From NCBI GenBank assembly GCA_037157565.1, contig JAZHRO010000073.1:96326001-96390000 (forward strand): 64,000 nucleotides of DNA, read 5' to 3'. The notes beneath the pieces were generated by a model that worked only from the letters and a program-made list of their open reading frames with translations, was not told the origin of the DNA and did no database searches. The translations under genes were made by a program, and so were the position numbers. The stretch comes from Thalassia testudinum (Eukaryota; Streptophyta; Magnoliopsida; Alismatales; Hydrocharitaceae). Positions 42,060 through 53,338 of the stretch are shown here, piece after piece. Position 1 is the first letter of the stretch. Each line of letters opens with the position of its first letter.

Positions 42060-43579
42060 GGCTGATCCCCTTGAGACAAATTATCCACATATTTAACCAT
42101 GACGGACTTTGCAACAGTTTCCTCCTCTATGGGACTCAAGTTCTCCTTCCTTCGCCTCCTAAGCATGTAAGGGGAGCGTCCAACCCCCTCCTTTTAGTTT
42201 GTACCTTTCCCAAATTTCAGATCATCAAGAGCAGGGAATGGCATTTGATTCACTTCTTTAAGGGTATTTCTTCCACTGCTGATTACAATTTCCATGCCCG
42301 ACTTCACCTCCTCACAGCTGGTGGATTTTCCTGAGTCCCTCTCTAAGACAGTGTCATCAACCATGAGTCCCCTGCCTGAGTCCATAAGGGTTTGATTAAC
42401 ACTCCCCATGACAGTGTCATCAACCATAGCCACCCGGTCCCTCTCTAAGGCTTCCTTGTGGTAGTCTTTCCACTTCTTTGGTTCAGGACAATCATCTGAG
42501 GGCTTACGACCCTCCAATTCATCCTGTTGTGCCTCACTAGATCTAACAACAGACATCTTATCCGGACCTAATTCTGGTAAGACAAATTCCTGCCCTATCA
42601 CTGATAGACGAATGAGCCATGAAGATCCCCCACACCTGAGAATGATTTTGTTTAGCAGCGACCCGCTTCTAAAAACCTTAGCCTCAAATTGTAGTAAACG
42701 CCCATCACCTTCCCCAATTGTGATTTCAGTATCATCACAAACAGATGCAAAGCCAGCAATCATCCTGGTGACCACCCCTCTAGATCTCAAATGTAGAGGC
42801 AATCCTTTGATCTCAAGTGTCACCCTCCTAGTTCCCATTCTCTGATGGGGCCGTTAAGGAAGTACCCCATCAAAGGGAGAGATCAACCTCCACAGCACAC
42901 TGATGTTCTCAAAGGTACTCGAGTGAAAGCGTAGCCTTTCCACATCTATCATGCCCAGACCAGAAACAAGAAAGCGTGTCTAGGATAGCACTACAACCTT
43001 CCAGCCCAATGAAACAAAGGTTAGGGAACTCACCAGTTGATGAAACCTCTCAATAGATGGATTGCCAGTCATGACTTCGCCGATCAGAGCTCCCCTCAGC
43101 ATAATCTCCGCAGAGACAATATCCTCTGAGAATGGAATCTACACATCAATCGTGTGACCACCTAGCGCTGGCGGCGGGGGTAGCCAGGGCTCCTTCAGAA
43201 CCTCCTATTTTGGGCGTGGAGGGTTCTTCTTTATGCACTACAGCCTCACCCTTGTGCATGAATCACGTTGTGACCATCTCCCCCACATGCTAGATAGACG
43301 AGGGGATTTCTACACACAGTAGCCATATGCCCTCTTCGTCTGCATCTATAGCACAGAGCCTCTCCGTTGGTCCTCCTCCAGCCCCCTCTTCGAACAAATC
43401 TGGTTGCCCTACCTTTGTACGACTGCCATCCCCTCTCCCTCCTCCAATTTCTCGGTTTCCATGTTTTCCAATCACCCTCATCCCCAACCCTAGCCGCTCC
43501 CTCATCTTCTCCTCCCGTCGCCCGTCGCCACACTCTCTCTCTCCCTCTCTCCATTCCCCCCCTCCTTAAGAGAAAAATT
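42060..43579 (-). pseudogene. LINE1 ORF1 (nucleic-acid-binding protein) remnant
   Basis: The 5' part on the minus strand (from 43579) is Arg/Gly-rich and ends in a zinc knuckle CYRCRRRGHMATVC (CX2CX4HX4C intact), followed by a weak second one. A frame at 42838-42194 begins MGTRRVTLEIKGLPLHLRSRG and resembles plant LINE ORF1 middle regions, though the part order suggests internal loss or frame change near 42840-43245. The protein would bind element RNA. The junction with Ath3 gag is at 43579/43580. A frame that reads through this junction (43755-43246) is a chance fusion. Confidence 0.75.
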
Positions 43580-43590
43580 GGGGCTTGTTG
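43580..43590. repeat. LINE1 target-site duplication, right copy
   Basis: GGGGCTTGTTG, matching 19376-19386. Confidence 0.85.
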
Positions 43591-43592
43591 TT

Positions 43593-43755
43593 GTTGTTGT
43601 GTTATCTCAAAAATAGGTAGCTCCAAGCATGGTAGATGAGGGAGGGGCAAGTCAAAGATGGATGGGTTAGTTTGTGTGTTTAGGGTGGAAGGGTCGGAGG
43701 TGGGATTAGAGGTGGATGCAGATGGGTTAGTGGACCTATCTTTTTGGTTTTCCAT
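43593..43755 (-). pseudogene. gag: Ath3 gag remnant, N-terminus
   Basis: The start is MENQKDRSTNP at 43755, aligned with Ath4's MKNQNCSSNP at 34614. It is Ser/Thr/Pro/Gln-rich and ends in a poly-Gln run coded by GTT repeats on the plus strand. It continues at 19386 beyond LINE1. Confidence 0.75.
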
Positions 43756-44747
43756 TCCTTTAGAATGCAGAGGAGAATGAGAAAAAAGGGGTCTTTTTTT
43801 GTAGGGGGCAAAATCAAGTGGTCCCTCTAAGTGTGGAGTTTGGGATCATTGCCTATGCATATAATGGAACAAATGAGGAGGAGAGAAGGGAAAGATGAGA
43901 AGAAGTGAGCAATCAAGCAAAAAATTTCTAAGCCTAGTCTTAAGGTTGATTCCTTAAAACCTAAGACTTGGGAATTTGGAAAAGTAAGAAACAACTAATT
44001 GAAGCCCCTTCCCAAAATCAACTTGGTTAGACTAAAGAGGTGGCTTGAGCCCAACCATGTCCTCCGAAAATCACCAGGGGCTAGTGCAAACCCATACCCA
44101 TCATCTGACTTCCCTCTTAGTCAGACACCACATTTAATTTAGTGAAATGGGATAATTAAAGGTAACTTAAATTTCAGATATCAAGCCTAAGATGAAATGA
44201 AGTCCTTAGTGGTCAAATGACTACCAATTTTAATTTAGGCTTAAGAACTTAAGTGCACAAGGAATGTGATGGTCGTTAATTGGGGCAATGCCTGATTATT
44301 TCTTTTTTTTTTTGTGTGCAAATTAGGCAAGAAGTGGTACCCAAGAAAAATCAATGGGGTTTGCAAACAAGGAATTTTTTTAGTTGAAGTGTTTTAGGGT
44401 TTGGATTAAGATTTAATTTCTTTTAAGATTCTCTCTTATTAATGATTCAGACAAGATTTTGATGTTCCACAAAATAATAACAAACAAGTTATTGTTGGTG
44501 GAAATCAATTCCTTTAAAATTGATGTAAATAAGAGAGAAAATAAAAACCCTAAATTGGAATTCCTAGTTATGTAACTCCTAAAAATGAATCTCTTTTTGA
44601 AATCTTTTTAGGTGGTGGTCCAAACAAGACAAAAAACACCACCACCAAGTAGAAAATCAAACAAGGAATCCAAAAATAATTCTTTTGAGATTTTATGAAA
44701 TTGTTTAATATTCCTTTGGAATTTTTATTCTTACAAGTGTTAAGAGT

Positions 44748-47455
44748 TGATGATAACATCATCATAAGCCATAACTATCTTTAATTAGTTAGGATTAATT
44801 GACAAAAGCTCCTACATAATTGCTAGAGAGCAACAACTTAGTGAATATCTATTCTGAGAAGAGTTCATTACAATAGGGTTAATTCTACAGTTTTAATAGC
44901 ATATTATGAATGCTGAATAATTATGGGGTTTCCCAAGAGTTAATATAAGGTCTAATAAGCACTAAATTCTAATAAGAGGGTCCACACAGACAAAAATAAG
45001 GTTTCATGCACTTCGAAAACTAATTTAGCTCCCAAAACCCTAATTTCAGACCTGCTTAAATAATAGAGGTTTTGGTCAGGATAAAATCTATCTAAACATT
45101 CTAAAAATTATAGAAAAATATTTCATGAGGTTTGGTATCCTTGATTTGACCATCTGAACCTATTTTAACCTCAAATAGAGTCTCAAACACAATTCTGCCC
45201 TAATTTGAGTTTCTACACAAATTGCTCAGTCAAACATGGTCAAAACTCAAATCCAACTTAAGCATCAAATTCATTGGGTTCAAGTTAGGTTTGTACCAAA
45301 ATTTGAGCTCAATCAGAGTTTATCTTGACCTACTTTGCATTTTAGTCCAGTCAGACTTTTTCTCTCTCATATACACCCCTAGCTTTTGAAATATTTGTGA
45401 TCAGGTCCCTAACTTTATCATCATTCTTTACAAATGGGTCCCTGCAACCATTAGTGTGAACAGAAGCTTCACCGTTGAGATTCAAGTGAATATTTCTCGC
45501 CCAATTCTCAATCAAACACTCCCAAAATTGAAAGGGAGATTCCTTAAGGAATTCCCTTCCAAATAAACCCAGCCATGGACCTTGATTCCTTCCCAATCTC
45601 CCATGCGAACACATGGAAGATGTGGGTATCTAGTTTGCACGAAACTCTCAAAGCTTGAAAGCTTCTTTCCAAGCTCAGAACTCCTCTCTTAGGCCTATAA
45701 AATGACCTAGGACAAGAATCTGCTCTTCCTTAGCTTGGTATAGGGCCAAAAACCCTCTTCTTTCCCTATCTCTGGCTTCCTCTGACCTAGGCTCCGGCGG
45801 CCTACCCTCTCCATCATCCTATCGATGGCTGATGGCAAATTGGCCCACCCTTCTTCCTCATCATCATCCACGTCTCGCCAGCCACAGCGAGGGCAGCCTC
45901 CCACTCATCTCGCCGCCATCCCCCGCAATAGAGTATTCATCTTCTCCGATGCCGACCAATCAAAGTCGACACCAACTTCTTCCCCATCGTCCATAATTAG
46001 GTTCATTCTCTCTCTCCAGAGGTTCTATCTATCCCATTTTCCCATCTATTTGACCGACAACCACACCTCTCCCCCTTTGTCTTCTTCCACTCAGGATGAG
46101 CTCCGGCGAGGTCGTGAGCCCGCTACACCACATCGCTCGTTTCACCATTACTCCCATAAGCATCATCGTACTTCACACATCAAAAGCCCCAACTTAATTT
46201 TGGTTTTTGCGCACTCAATGCCTCCACTAAACACACCCATCGCCGACCACCTTCCCTGAGTTCATCTGGCCACCACAAATGCTCACGCCATGCGAACACG
46301 ACCACCACCTTCGCCATCACTTGGTGAGTTTCCTGAGCTATTCTAACATGGCCGTGAGGCCCTATTTCATGTTTCAGGTGATCGCCGTCCTCCACCATTG
46401 CCTTCATGATCTTCGACAACATTCACCTCTCTCCGACTGCCATACGCCCTACCACTTCTCCCAGGTGTTGCGGAAGAAAAACACGAACCTAGCTGCAGTG
46501 CCAATTGAAGACTTCAGTGCCAGCAACTCATCAATTTGACGAAGAATCACCTTTGCTATGTACGCAAAGAAACCGTGGCACTATAGTCCCACATCATGGG
46601 ATTCCAGACCAACCGCAACACTTAAGTGGAATTTATGAAGGGTGTTGTTTGCCCAAGACACTGAGGGGTCGGGTCCCTCACCACCACCCACGCACTCGAT
46701 AACTCGCCTATGCGCACTCCTCGCTTGCAACTCACCCACAGGCCTGGACACTATTCTAAACTTGATAACCCATATTCAGATCCGATTGCATGTTGGGTTT
46801 GAGAGAGAGGAGGAAGGAAGGATTTGCAAAAGAGCAATGGAGGGTTTTGCTCTTGAAGGCTTGACCCTGTGTGACACTTAGCTGCTGAAGGAAGTGGATT
46901 CCTTGTGCTGCGAAGAAGGGAAGCCTTGTGAAGAAGTCTTGGTCTTGCAAAGGCTTTGACAAAGAAAGAAGAAAGAGACAACTTGTGAAGAAGAAGGAAT
47001 TAAGCTGAAGAAGAAGGAAGAAAGAAGAGAAAGGCTTCTGAAGAGCCTTGTACCTGTGCTCACATAAGTCATCTGATCTTAGTTGATGATGGCATTGTTG
47101 AATAATTTAAGTACTATAGTTTACCTTGAATTCTGATTGATATAATTGAATGCATGCTTAATTAAAAAGAATAAGTGGTTCTTCAAATCACCATTATTTT
47201 GATTCTCTTTTCTTTTTGATTCCATGATATTGTGAGCTTCATTGAATAACAATTTGATCATACTTATTCATTGCATATCAATTGATTGTGCACATTTGTC
47301 TTAAATGAAGATTAATGTATGAATTCCATATTTGCTCCCTGTGATCAACCTTGAACTCTTTTTGCGATTTTGAGTCTATAAATTTAATTATTTTCAAGCG
47401 ATTGAGGCTTTGCTATGACAATTATTCCTTAAAACCTCTCGATAGCCTGTCAACA
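44748..47455 (+). repeat. Solo3, solo LTR (2708 bp) in the Ath3 leader
   Basis: TGATGATAAC to CCTGTCAACA with AGAGT on both sides (44743-44747 and 47456-47460). The terminal hairpin TGATGAT-AAC-ATCATCA lies at 44748-44764, a TATA box at 45696-45703, purine-rich sequence at about 46790-47040 and the box CTCCCTGTGATCAAC at 47335-47349. It has no interior sequence, hence a solo LTR. It belongs to the same family as Solo1 and the Ath7 LTR. Confidence 0.92.
45696..45703 (+). promoter_or_regulatory. TATA box of Solo3
   Basis: TATAAAAT followed by GACC, 950 bp into the LTR. Confidence 0.5.
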
Positions 47456-48151
47456 AGAGTCAGAATTGATAGATTTGGGGAATTGATTCTGTAGAAACCT
47501 CAAATGTCCTCAAAATTTTTTGAGAATTTTATATGATATAGATAATTTCTCAAGTTTCCAACAATATATAGTTTAAAAAAATGTGATGAGCAGAAAAATT
47601 TATAAAATTCATGAAGTGTAAGAAAATAGTAAGAAAACAAGGTCTGACCCCTGTTAATTATGTGAATTTTTTAATTTTTTCTATTCAACCAAATTTCTTA
47701 AAAATTGGAGTCAGGGTTCCTGACTCAAAGGGACTTCCCTGGATGAAATTTGGTGATTTTAGGAAGCTCCTAAGGGCCTGAACTTGATTTTTGTAAATCA
47801 AGATAGAAGTTTCAATTTTCAAAAATCAGACACCAATAAGGTGTACGTGATGGGAAAATGGAGCAAACGAGCAACAAAATGACTTTTAGGGTTCCACCAC
47901 CCTTAATTTTTCTTGCTTTTTTTTTTTTGAAAATTTAAGGATTTTTATTTTAGAATTTTTTTTTGTTTTTGATAAGAAAAAGGGCCGGGGTAATAACCTG
48001 AAGTATGCGGGAAGGAAAGAAACTTGAAGCTTCCGTCCTAGTGCTGCAAATCCTGCTCCTACTCTTGATTCGCACGTGAAATCAAAATAAACAAAATTTT
48101 ATGAAGATCAAGCAAGCAATAGAGAGGTAAATGATATGATTAAGCCGTGCC

Positions 48152-48169
48152 TCCCCGACAACGATGCCA
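48152..48169 (-). other. Ath3 primer-binding site, tRNA-Asp type
   Basis: The minus strand reads TGGCATCGTTGTCGGGGA, three mismatches from the tRNA-Asp complement. Confidence 0.78.
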
Positions 48170-48174
48170 AAAAG

Positions 48175-48926
48175 TGATGTAGAGTTTATGTGGTTTGTTA
48201 AAGGTGGGTTTTTGTCAATGAGATGCATAAAATCAATAAACTCTTAAATTTATAACCAACATAGGATGAATATCTAAGCTCGTCCAAGGAGGCCAATTCG
48301 TTAATTACATGAATTAATTCTCTCTCTCTCTCTCGCCTCTCAAATCTTCACTTGTCTTTCTGTATTTTTGATTTTGTTATTTTTAGGGTTTTGAAATAAC
48401 GAGCACTTGAAAGTGAAAGTGATTATGATAAATCTACGCCTATCAACTACTCTAAAGTTACAAGAATCAAACCTTTTCTTCTAAGCTCACCCTAGGAAAG
48501 TGCGCCTAGGGTAATTACAAGAAGGTGTGGTGCACTGAGCTACTAAAAGCATGAAAAGCACATTAACATAAAAATAGAAATTGAAAGGAAAATTGATCTT
48601 GTATTGCTAGATTTTAGAGTACACGTAGAGGAATGCTTCTTGAAATAACAATAAATTACTAGCTAATACAAAAGATAAAATAGAAGATAAAGAAGAGAGG
48701 GATCCTCTAGCAGAAGTTCTGGATGGCTCTTGCTCCAAGTGCGGTTGCCCCACACTTGAGAAGAGTTCTCCTTAGCTTCTTCTTCCTCCTCCAAGCTGTC
48801 TGCTCAAGGTGGCCGTCAGCCACCTTATTCCTCCTCTTGCCTGGCTGTCCCCTCTATGTAGATGACATCCTCCTTGGCGTGGCACAAGGGAGAAGAAAGA
48901 AAGGAAGAAGGCACCAAGGGGGCAGG
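48175..48926 (-). repeat. Ath3 5' LTR, 3' portion only
   Basis: It aligns with the PBS-proximal 800 bp of the Ath4 LTR (the TGATG start next to the primer site, the 'ctcgtccaaggaggc' stretch and the CT-rich run at 48319-48334). It stops abruptly at 48926. The U3 part is missing. Confidence 0.75.
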
Positions 48927-49330
48927 TGATGAGACTACATTTGTGAACTAATTAAATACATAAATGCCTAGTTATTAGAATAATGTTTATATATGCAAAG
49001 CAGATTTTTCTATGTAAATAGTTTAGTTTATAAAATTACTTGCATGCATATTTCATATATTACATGCATATGTAGATATAATTAAGCATAGTATGTATTA
49101 GAATATAAGTAGAATATATTATAATTTAGTTGACATTGGCATGCATACATTAGTTACAAAAAAAGAATGTAACATTCTGTTGAGTTTTTATATAAATAAC
49201 TAATCTTTCTTTATTATTTTAGTTACAAATAACGAACATTCTATTGAGCTTTTATATAAATAACTAATTTTTTTATATAAATAGCTACAAGTAGATGTTG
49301 CTAGTCCACAGATGCCCGGATAGAGTTCTC
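48927..49330. repeat. AT-rich stretch with a 69-bp direct repeat
   Basis: Two tandem units (49151-49219 and 49220 to about 49283) share TAGTTACAAA, ACATTCT-TTGAG and TTTTATATAAATAACTAAT. The stretch starts TGATGAGACT right at the broken Ath3 LTR. It may be a remnant of the LTR or leader of the Tat fragment that follows, but I cannot show that. Confidence 0.5.
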
Positions 49331-50504
49331 TGCCAGGTATTTCCACCTTATTTGTCTGGGATGGCCCACGAGTGCTTTAATGAACTACCGGTGTGCCAAA
49401 TCACTTGCTTCCAAGATTTGGCAGATAAATTTTGTCAATATTTTGTTGGCCAATAGTGGATCAGGGATAATCCTAAGAGGCAATCGGAAATCTAGTAGAA
49501 AAGATAGGAATCCTTCCAATCCTATCTAGATTTGTTCAAGACTCAGTATTTCAAATGCAAGCAACTGCATGATGCCATTGCTATTCAGTACTTTATGTCA
49601 GGCTTATTAACTCAGAGGTTCTAGTACGACATTGATGATTTTCCTCCTAAGGACTTGATGGAGCTATGGGATCATGCCACAAAGTTTGTAAAGTAGGATG
49701 ACTCTTTCTGCTCCCATAGTCGTTTGGCGAATGGGCATAGTGAAGATCATGCCTCCCCCAAGGAAAGGAAGATCCTAACTGGTGCGGCACCAATATCAGC
49801 CCAAAGCGGCCACAACCTCAATAAGCAAAAAGGAAATTTCACTGATCTGAGGGACCAGCTCAACAAGTACCAACCCAACGATCCCCGCCAACTTAGGAAA
49901 GACCTCTATGTAGAATACACTCCCTAATTGCGAATCAGGCAGGTGTGCTAGTGGAGATCTGGTGTACTGATAAAGACTTCCCCCTACAGAGCTTCTAAAG
50001 AAGAAGACAGAGAATGGGCCTTAGTGTAAGTACCATCAGGCCCTGGGGCACTCCATGGAGGATTGTCGAGATTTGCACGACCAGATTGAGTCTCAAATCT
50101 GACACGGTAATTTGTCCCATTTCGTTAAACGAAATGGAGGCCAAGATAAAGGAAAACGACTCATGGAGGGTCCTGAAGAGTATCATCAAGAGAAACTTCA
50201 ACAGCTCCGGGGGCTCCATGTGGTATCCTTTCTGGAGCTAGGGGTAGTGGAGATCATAGCCCTCATGGCCAAGCAAGAGATTCGAGTGGAACTCCCACCT
50301 GAGGAGTATCACCATTAGGTCATGGCAGTATTGAAGGCAGGGCATTCGGGAGGTCACTCGGCTAGAGTCTCGTCTCCTCAGGCAGCGCTATGTCCACAAC
50401 ACTTAGCTAAAGAACAAATAGGCTTGATCTTCGTCGTGAACGCTACTACCAACTTAGGGGTCACCCCTACACCTTTGGGGACCACCCGGGAGGTGTACCT
50501 AACG
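49331..50504 (+). pseudogene. gag: Tat1, Tat-lineage Ty3/gypsy gag fragment
   Basis: One frame from 49331 reads CQVFPPYLSGMAHECFNELP, then QDLADKFCQYFVG, and further on DFPPKDLMELWDHATKFV and MANGHSEDHASPKE (49724). These match the order of Tat/Ogre-type gag (W/CFNxLP, F..L...F, then xDLM.....A.KF.). After a frame change, 50025 onward reads CKYHQALGHSMEDCRDLHDQIESQI, a CX2HX4HX4C knuckle typical of Tat gag, then GNLSHFV and a charged tail to the Ath6 junction at 50504. Many stops. No pol is seen. It is the only plus-strand gypsy coding remnant here. Confidence 0.78.
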
Positions 50505-51976
50505 TGTTATAGGCGCATTTGTTTAAATTAATCGTTGTAGCTCACATTCGGAATGTCAGTTTTAAATAAAGAAATGGATGTGAGTCTAAGTATCGAACAC
50601 AGGGAGGCGTGAAAATTGGGTTTTCTGTCACATAGTTTTCACGTAAATGGTGGGTTTTTCTTGCAAGAAAACACGGGAGAAAAGAGAGAAAGAGAGAGAG
50701 AGAGTAGGGTTAAAGTTCTTTTGATCACAGTATTCGGGCAAATCAAGATAACAAAAACTCGAGTAAAAGAGAGACAATAACCACATAAGAAACAACATCA
50801 TTTAACATGCAACTTGAGTTTTACAAGTACAACAATAGCTAAATGCTTAAGCAAAAGTAAAGTAATGCTAAGATAAGAAGAGAGAGAGAGAGAGAAGGGA
50901 GATGCTGAGGTGGCCACGGCGGTGGAGGAGGGCTCCATCGGTGGCTCGTCGACTCCGACGATTACAAAAGGGTTCTAGGGATGGCTAAGAGTAGGGTAGA
51001 AGACTTGCAAGTGAATTCACTGCTTTACATCGGTAGTTGGAAGGGGTTTATATAGGAAGAAGGGGTTTCTAATTTAAGTAGGGGCTTTAGCGACGTCCCT
51101 TCCCAAAACGTCGGTGAAGGCCCTTGCCCACCGGTCTTCCACACATGCCGTGCTTCCTTGCCTCTGTGATCCGTGTGCGTCTACTGTGGACCATTTGATC
51201 CGCGATCAACGTCTAGATCGCACGTGGCCGCCTGCTCAGATCACGCCTCAACCGCTCGTGAGATTGGGCGTCGTCGACTGGCGTAGGTGCGCATGTGGAA
51301 GCATCGACGCTTGAGGAGGCATTGTGTAGTGCTATCGAGATCGCTCGATGGTGATCGGGCAGTCAAATTTGGATGCCCAGACGAATTTAGCAGATGGGCT
51401 GCAGCGGGTGCCTTGAACCCGTGCCTTCTGCGCGTGAAGTGGAGGCAGAACCATTGCGTTGTTTACGCAGATGGTCACGCTTCCTCGTTAATCCTCAGCC
51501 ATCCTCAGCCATGATGAAGCGGAGCTAATGCTGTGCTACAATGTGAGGGCGCTGCGAGAGCTGTTCAATCGGATATTGAACGGCTAAGATTCATCCTGCG
51601 GTGATGGAAGAGACGAGGTGATAGCCTGGATGCGCTGATCTGGTGCCACGTGGCGGCTTTATGGTTGTTGATCATCAGATCAAGGGTCAAAACTTCTTGG
51701 GCCAATTGTGAGAGCTCCGGATGTCGGATTTGGTCAATTTTTGAGTCCATTGAACTCCATTCATCGTTCTGAATACATCCGTGCGGTCCTATTGCTCACC
51801 TGAGGCCTATTTTGACATTGAACTTGTGCAAATGGCCATTAACACTGGTTTTTTAGCAATCTTAATGTGCGATGCATGTAATGCCCCATGCCCATTTATG
51901 ATGTGTTATTCATGCATGTTATCCTTAAGATAAACCTCGATTGGTAGACTTATAACCATAAAATGTAGTGTTATCA
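50505..51976 (-). repeat. Ath6 3' LTR
   Basis: 1472 bp on the minus strand from TGATAACACT (51976) to CCTATAACA (50505). It has a TATA-like box at 51047-51054, the box ATCGAACACAGGGAGG at 50592-50607 and two (GA)n runs (50690-50707 and 50879-50897). It is in the Ath1/Ath2/Solo2 LTR family. Confidence 0.82.
51047..51054 (-). promoter_or_regulatory. TATA box of Ath6 3' LTR
   Basis: The minus strand reads TATATAAACCCC. A GCGACGTCCC...ACGTCG stretch lies just upstream (about 51089-51113). Confidence 0.45.
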
Positions 51977-53338
51977 TACCCCCATGCTTACCCCTTGCGA
52001 GTCCCTAGCAAGGTTCATCCTACCTATTATTCTTAGTTAGAATCCAGGAATTGATTACTTAGACATTTTGTTACTTGTCAACAGGAGGACATATACTAAG
52101 ATCCTGATCTATAGAGACTAAGCAGTGCCCGGGTGTCTGGCAAAATGTGAATCGCCTGAATCCTCGCTTTAAGGCATATATATGTATATATTTTTTTCTT
52201 TTTCATCTTTTCTCATTTTTTTGGATTTTGGAGTTGAGAGTGTGTTGGTAACATTTTATGGCTACCCAACCCACCCATAACTCAAAAAAAGACTCTAAGT
52301 GCTAAGCATCTTGGTGTAAAGATCATGATAGACTCAACGGTAATTCAGACAAACTTTGGGTTTCTACGCCCCTAGGTGATCGGAAAAGGAAGTGTTTTGC
52401 TTGAAGGTATATCTATCTGATCGGTAGCTTTCTCCCTACTTTTATATTATTTGGGGTCAACACCAAGGTGTTTCCAGTGTATATCTCCCCGGATTGCTCT
52501 ACTTCCCCGCTTCTTCCTTAAGTGTTTTGGATCTTTTTGTGCATTTAGTGAGCTGGGCTCCGGACAATCAGCCAATGGGCTGCTGCCCATGACCACTTGC
52601 CAGCCATACTCGTGCAGTGAAGTGTGGCTTATTTTGTTCTCTTTTTTTCTTCTTTTCTATTTTTTTTCTTTTTCTTTTCTTTTTTTTTTTTGTTGCTTAG
52701 TAGGTGGCTTCCCTGATCTCAAATTACCTAGAGGCAATAAGAAGAAAGTGGTCCTGTGGCTAGGCTCTGGACAATCGGCCAATAGCCTATTACCCACGAC
52801 AACTTGCCAGACATACCACCCTAGAAGGTTCATTAGCTACGCAATTTTTGTCAGAATCTCCAAGGAGTGAGTTGGTGCAACAATGTGTGCAGATGCTTAG
52901 ACTAAAAGTTCCTCAAAGTCAAAGGGCAGATTGATAAGTCGTATACTTATCACCCTATTTATTTGGTGAATGAAAATAAATTAAGGTTGCGAGGATTCGA
53001 GGCTAAATCCATATTTTAACGGACACCAGGGCAGATTGAGCATGAAGGCCTGAAAAGTCTAAGTGTTTAGGTTCTTTTCCTATCAATTCCCACTATTGAC
53101 AAGTTCCTAATGCCTAAGTTTTCTTCCTAAATTCAACATTTTTTTTGTTTTTTCTTTTATTTTATTTAGACTGATAAAATGAACTCAGAACATGCAAATT
53201 ACCACCCCCCATGCTTAAGTTGGACAATGTCCTCATTAACAAATAAATTGATGTAACGGGGGTGCAAAAAGAAATCACCTGAGTGATGCAGTATACCTGA
53301 TCAGTCTCAATTTTCTGGGTTGCTTCCCAAAAAGCACT
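51977..53338 (-). other. Ath6 3' untranslated region
   Basis: The terminal tract is at 51977-52010 (minus strand AAGCATGGGGGTA, preceded by TGCTAGGGACTCGCA). The internal tract is at 53201-53238 (GAGGACATTGTCC, then GCATGGGGGGTGG). A block at 53317-53329 reads TGGGAAGCAACCC. An imperfect duplication (52551-52609 and 52761-52817) and a long T-rich run (52630-52694) lie inside. No gene is seen. Confidence 0.6.

Larger units (their letters stand above)
19387..43579 (-). mobile_element. LINE1, non-LTR retrotransposon, interrupted by Ath4 and Solo2
   Basis: The minus-strand LINE occupies 43579-41502, 40046-38560 and 20902-19387. It has an ORF1 with a CCHC knuckle, an endonuclease, a reverse transcriptase with YADD and a zinc-binding tail, ending in a poly(A) tract seen as T12 at 19387-19398. 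An 11-bp direct repeat flanks it. Removing Ath4 and one CCTGC restores the reverse transcriptase frame exactly, so Ath4 came later. It carries frameshifts and stops and is inactive. Confidence 0.9.
43756..48151 (-). other. Ath3 leader, interrupted by Solo3
   Basis: The leader proper is 43756-44742 and 47461-48151 (about 1.68 kb without Solo3), close in length to the 1.66-kb Ath4 leader. The AAAATCAAGTGGTCCCTC block near the gag start (43810-43827) is almost identical to Ath4 at 34664-34681. No gene is seen. Confidence 0.65.
18357..48926 (-). mobile_element. Ath3, base-layer Athila-like element (discontinuous)
   Basis: On the minus strand this is an LTR (48926 to 48175), a primer site (48169-48152), a leader (interrupted by Solo3), and gag from 43755, broken by LINE1 at 43580 and resumed at 19386 down to 18357, where LTR-D is inserted. 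Sequence from 43755 rightwards matches the Ath4 leader, and the two share the LTR type. Ath3 keeps the gag core that Ath4 lacks. The 5' end of its LTR is lost at 48926. Confidence 0.78.

Noticed and set aside
43246..43755. 169-codon frame with a zinc knuckle read as one protein
   Set aside because: It runs across the LINE1/Ath3 junction at 43579/43580. It is a chance fusion of LINE ORF1 and gag N-terminus, so I annotated the two parts separately.
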